A stretch of DNA of 64,000 nt from positions 6,138,001 to 6,202,000 of the forward strand of contig NC_059478.1 in NCBI RefSeq assembly GCF_018139145.2, written 5' to 3'. The position numbers and the translations under genes are program-made. This document shows, in pieces, positions 60,901-64,000 of this stretch (positions within the stretch are counted from its first letter, which is position 1; each line of letters begins with the position of its first letter). This DNA comes from Gymnogyps californianus. Its lineage: Eukaryota; Chordata; Aves; Accipitriformes; Cathartidae. The notes beneath the pieces are model-generated. The model made no database searches. It was not told where the DNA came from and saw only the letters and a program-made list of their open reading frames with translations.

Positions 60901-62285
60901 CCTGTGAACTGGATGCTCACCTTGGAAAAAAGGATAGAAGAAGTCAAAGCTTTGGTATTTTAGTCTTTAGGATGCAATTGTACAGCACCTGAACAGTGAT
61001 GATGATATGTATTCAAACAGTTTCCTCTCCTGAGTATCACAAGTAAGCACATCTTCTCTTAGGCTAATCTGAATTTTTCCTCTAAGTTTATTAAGTATTC
61101 AAGCTCTTACCCATTTATGGTGTTGGTAGAAGCCCCCATATGCTGCATATTTAAGCGTGTAGAGACATCTCGCACCAATACCTTCTTAGATTATTTTTGT
61201 TTGTTTTAGAAAAATACCAAACCAGCTTGGTATATTCCCAGTTCACACCTATACAATCATGGTCCTCTGTTAGCTAGTTTGCTGAACTATTAGATGTGTT
61301 TGTAATGTGAGTTTGTGGATATCCAGGGTTTAATCCTTTCTACCTTGATAACTAGACCTTGTTTTACATGAAGTATTTTTACAGCAAAATGTGAAGTAAG
61401 GTGTTTCTGCTCTCTCTCAGTATAGAACTAATTTTGGAATAACCTCTGTACCTAGTTATTTGGTGCTCTTTTTTTGCGTTGCATCTTTTTGATGCAAGAG
61501 CAGATACTTTAACTGGTGAACTTTTCTTTTATCACTGAGGTCATGGCTTAGGTAGGTGGCTTGTCTAACTTAAATTTTCAAGGCACCTCCAGTCTTGTAC
61601 TCTTTGCTTCATCCAAACGCACAAGCACTGCATGCGGTGCAGCTGACAGGTTGGCCAGGAAAAGACCCTGCCCGTGTTGCCCCATGATTCATTCCAGAGT
61701 GACGCCGGATTCTGGAGGAAAGGTCTCTCCGTGCATGCACACTCATGCCTCCTGCTCCCTTCTCGGTATTAGGCAGTCGTCTTGCGTGCCAGCCCTAATT
61801 TGGAGATTAAAAGAGCAGCAATGCTTAGTAAAACTATTGCAGGTTTGAGTCAACGTGTTAAAGGCCAAACCAGTGGCAGGGGAGGAGGTGGTGGTGACCT
61901 TTACATTCCTAGGAGGACCCTTACCTTGCTTCTTGTATCTAAGTGGGGTTTTTTTTTGCTCTTTCGCACTTCCCCCTCTCTTCGCTCCAGATGAATTCTA
62001 ATTCTTTCTTCTATTTTGACTCCTAACCTGGGTCGTCCTACTGTTCAAACACATACACAAATACCAAATTCGGTGTTTGTGTATGGGGTGCAGTCTTTGA
62101 TGTGAATATCACTTCCTGTGTTGCCACAGCATTAGGACTATAAAAAGTACTCTGAAAGCATCAGAAGCATCCTCCATAATATATTTAATTAAACCCATAG
62201 TTTCCAGTATGCCTCAAACACATATATTGTTCCAACTCATGACATTGTGATAATAAGATGACAGCTTTAAAACGTAGTGCTTTGG
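57963..62285 (+). other. XPR1: XPR1 intron 2, later part
   Basis: AT-rich intron. A (GTTTTT)n tract lies at 58837-58864. A GC-richer patch at 59440-59960 has no recognised identity. TTGCATC and GATGCAA arms around a T-rich loop near 61480-61498 form a small hairpin. No exon was found. Confidence 0.75.
58837..58864 (+). repeat. (GTTTTT)n microsatellite
   Basis: Four to five GTTTTT units lie in succession, a low-complexity tract. Confidence 0.85.
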
Positions 62286-63078
62286 CTAAGCCTTCTCCTT
62301 CCCATCTTCCTTGTTGGTTTTAGGGGCTCTTGATGTTACAGCCTTCATATGGCACATGAATTCTTGGCAGAGTTTCCTCTGCTTGCAGTCCAGACCTTTA
62401 CTGCTGCTCCTCTCACACATTAAAATGTTGGGGGCTTTATATTCAGTTTCTGTAGCCTTGTTGTCCCTTGTTAACCACAAGGGAGAAATAGTTCTTGTTT
62501 TACAAATTTGCGAGATTCTAACATAATTCTTGCATTAATACTGCTTGGTTATGTATCTTTTCTCCTTCAGTGGTCTCTGGAGATGTCTTCCTCACTGTGA
62601 CTGGGGCTCTCAACTCTGCTTCTTTCTCCCCTTCTACCTCACCTTCATGCAAATGGGATACCAATTTTTTTCCCCCCAAAGTCAGGACCTCCTCATTGGT
62701 TGAAGATGCACAAATTAACTCCAGAAGAGCCTCAGTTTTGCTAGTAGGCATGTGGAGCGTTTTCTCTGCTGATAGGTGCAGATGGAGGTCACAAGGTGGC
62801 CATGAGATGAAAGTGCCTGTCTTCCATGTTAACTGATTTAATTGGCAATCTACTCTTTGGTTGTGATATTGCAGGCACCGGATGAGTTGGATGCACTTTC
62901 TTCTGCCCCCGAGGCCTCCAGCCCTCAGGACTGGTGCCACGTGCCTTGCTGGCCCCGCACGGTGCGTGTGTGCAGTCTGGAAATACCTCCAGCAGAACAG
63001 TTCATCATGGGGGGTTAACAAATGCATAAAAAACCACCCAACATAAGGATTACTTTGGGATTGGCAACTGTCAAGCAA
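62286..63078 (-). pseudogene. Doubtful: broken minus-strand reading frame, unidentified
   Basis: On the minus strand an open run of 186 codons (63078-62518) ends in a stop. A second open run in another frame follows at once (about 62513 to the stop at 62286-62288), so that one frameshift would nearly join them. The latter half of the first run and all of the second are rich in Lys, Glu, Thr and Ser and look protein-like (for example KTEALLELICASSTNEEVL and the end KTNKEDGKEKA). I do not recognise a family. There is no clear poly(A) tail immediately beyond the end, so a retrocopy is not proven. It could also be a chance open frame in a GC-richer patch of XPR1 intron 2. Confidence 0.3.
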
Positions 63079-64000
63079 CTTGCAGAAGACTACTCAGGTT
63101 TGGGACCAGTAAGTGTGGAATTGATTACAGCTTTTCTTAAGCTCTGAGGCCCTCTCGGTTTCACCCCCCTCCCGGTGGGTTTGTCATCAAACACGTTGCT
63201 ACTCAAACTTGCTTTTGGCAAAAATGAAAGCGAGATCAGAGACTAGATTTCCTCCCTTTGCTGGCTTCCGCCAATGACTGTAGCTTGTAAAAACCTTTAT
63301 TGCCCTCAACAGTAGTTGAGTGGCCCCCAATGTGGAGTTGGCAGCGACTTGCCAATGAAATAAGCCTGTGCCACTTATACCTGCTGAAACACTATTGACA
63401 CCCCACCTCAAAGCACAGCTTTGTCATCTTGCCAAGGAGGCGGCTTTGCCTACTTCTAAAACGCAGATTGACCTGCTGATCTCAATTTTAGATGGAAGTT
63501 GAGGGATTTTTTTTGAGACACCCCTCACCATTGGGTAGCACCAGGCTAAGGGAGAGACGTACTCCTCGTTCCTCTTGGTGGGACTTGAGCTAGCATTTCA
63601 ATTAATAAAACAGATTACTCCTAATCAAACCAGTTTTGTAATGGAAAAATAACTTGGAAAAGGAGGTTTCAGAGAGAGATGGGTGTGATGTGCTGAGCTG
63701 GATCAGAGCTCTTCTCTGCAGCAATGCCTTTATATGCATCCAGGGATTTGCTCTCAACTGTGTGGTGCAGCCCTGGGCAGAGACAGGGCTGTAATTTTAG
63801 GCTTTGAGAGATGGACTTAGCCAGGATTGCCGTAGGTACTGTTCTAAGACTGAGTACTATAAACGTAGGCTTAAGGATAATAATGTATTTCATGATCATT
63901 CATCTAGATAATTACTTTAAAATATATGGGGGGTTTATTTCTGTAAATTAAAGCAATTAGATTGTGACTTTCTGCACAGCCTTGCAAATAGGCTGATGAA
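63079..64000 (+). other. XPR1: XPR1 intron 2, end of window
   Basis: Intronic sequence with nothing recognised. The gene continues beyond position 64000 and coding exon 3 has not yet been reached. Confidence 0.7.

Noticed and set aside
1..64000. tRNA, snRNA, snoRNA or microRNA genes
   Set aside because: I found no B-box-like GGTTCGANNCC with a matching A box, and no convincing C/D or H/ACA arrangement. The small hairpins seen are too short to call.
1..64000. Young chicken-type CR1 copies
   Set aside because: The typical 3' terminal short repeats (ATTCTATG-like) and the conserved young CR1 3' text were not seen; only the old CR1 fragment at 57398-57962 is supported.

Overview
This window is vertebrate nuclear DNA, most probably from a bird and probably a non-galliform (neoavian) one. 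It has split genes with GT-AG introns, CpG-island promoters, no bacterial operons, an ERVL-type solo LTR of a kind I associate with neoavian genomes, an old CR1 LINE tail and a MIR-like SINE. Two protein-coding genes are recognisable from their first exons, and both run out of the window. They lie head to head: ACBD6 on the minus strand (start codon at 3669) and XPR1 on the plus strand (start codon at 17089). The same two neighbours are divergent on human chromosome 1q25.

Layout. Bases 1-3465 are the beginning of ACBD6 intron 1, with one decayed MIR-like element. ACBD6 coding exon 1 is 3466-3669, inside a CpG island (about 3.2-4.5 kb) that also carries TATA-like elements, three of them in an exact 9-bp tandem. 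From about 4.5 to 16.0 kb is GC-rich intergenic DNA with no supportable gene, several short duplications, a perfect hairpin and AT-rich islands that could be conserved regulatory elements. From 16.08 to 16.47 kb a pyrimidine-only-like tract runs into a (CCCAT)n array with strong G-quadruplex potential on the minus strand. The XPR1 CpG island follows, with three short upstream ORFs, and XPR1 coding exon 1 is 17089-17157. Intron 1 (7.4 kb) ends at coding exon 2 (24599-24650), preceded by a perfect TACTAAC branch point. The rest of the window, over 39 kb, is XPR1 intron 2. I found no exon 3 in it.

At about 18 kb base composition changes sharply from GC-rich promoter/intergenic DNA to AT-rich intron. 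Intron 2 holds a sense-oriented solo LTR (46479-47073) with apparently intact CRE, TATA and poly(A) motifs, a diverged CR1 3' end (57398-57962), simple repeats, perfect palindromes, and a doubtful minus-strand broken reading frame (62286-63078).

The two genes do not form a pathway. ACBD6 binds long-chain acyl-CoA in the cytosol; XPR1 is the plasma-membrane phosphate exporter controlled by its SPX domain. No novel defence system, array or operon was found. The most interesting signals are regulatory: the XPR1 uORFs and quadruplex array, the LTR promoter inside XPR1, and the tandem TATA motif near ACBD6.
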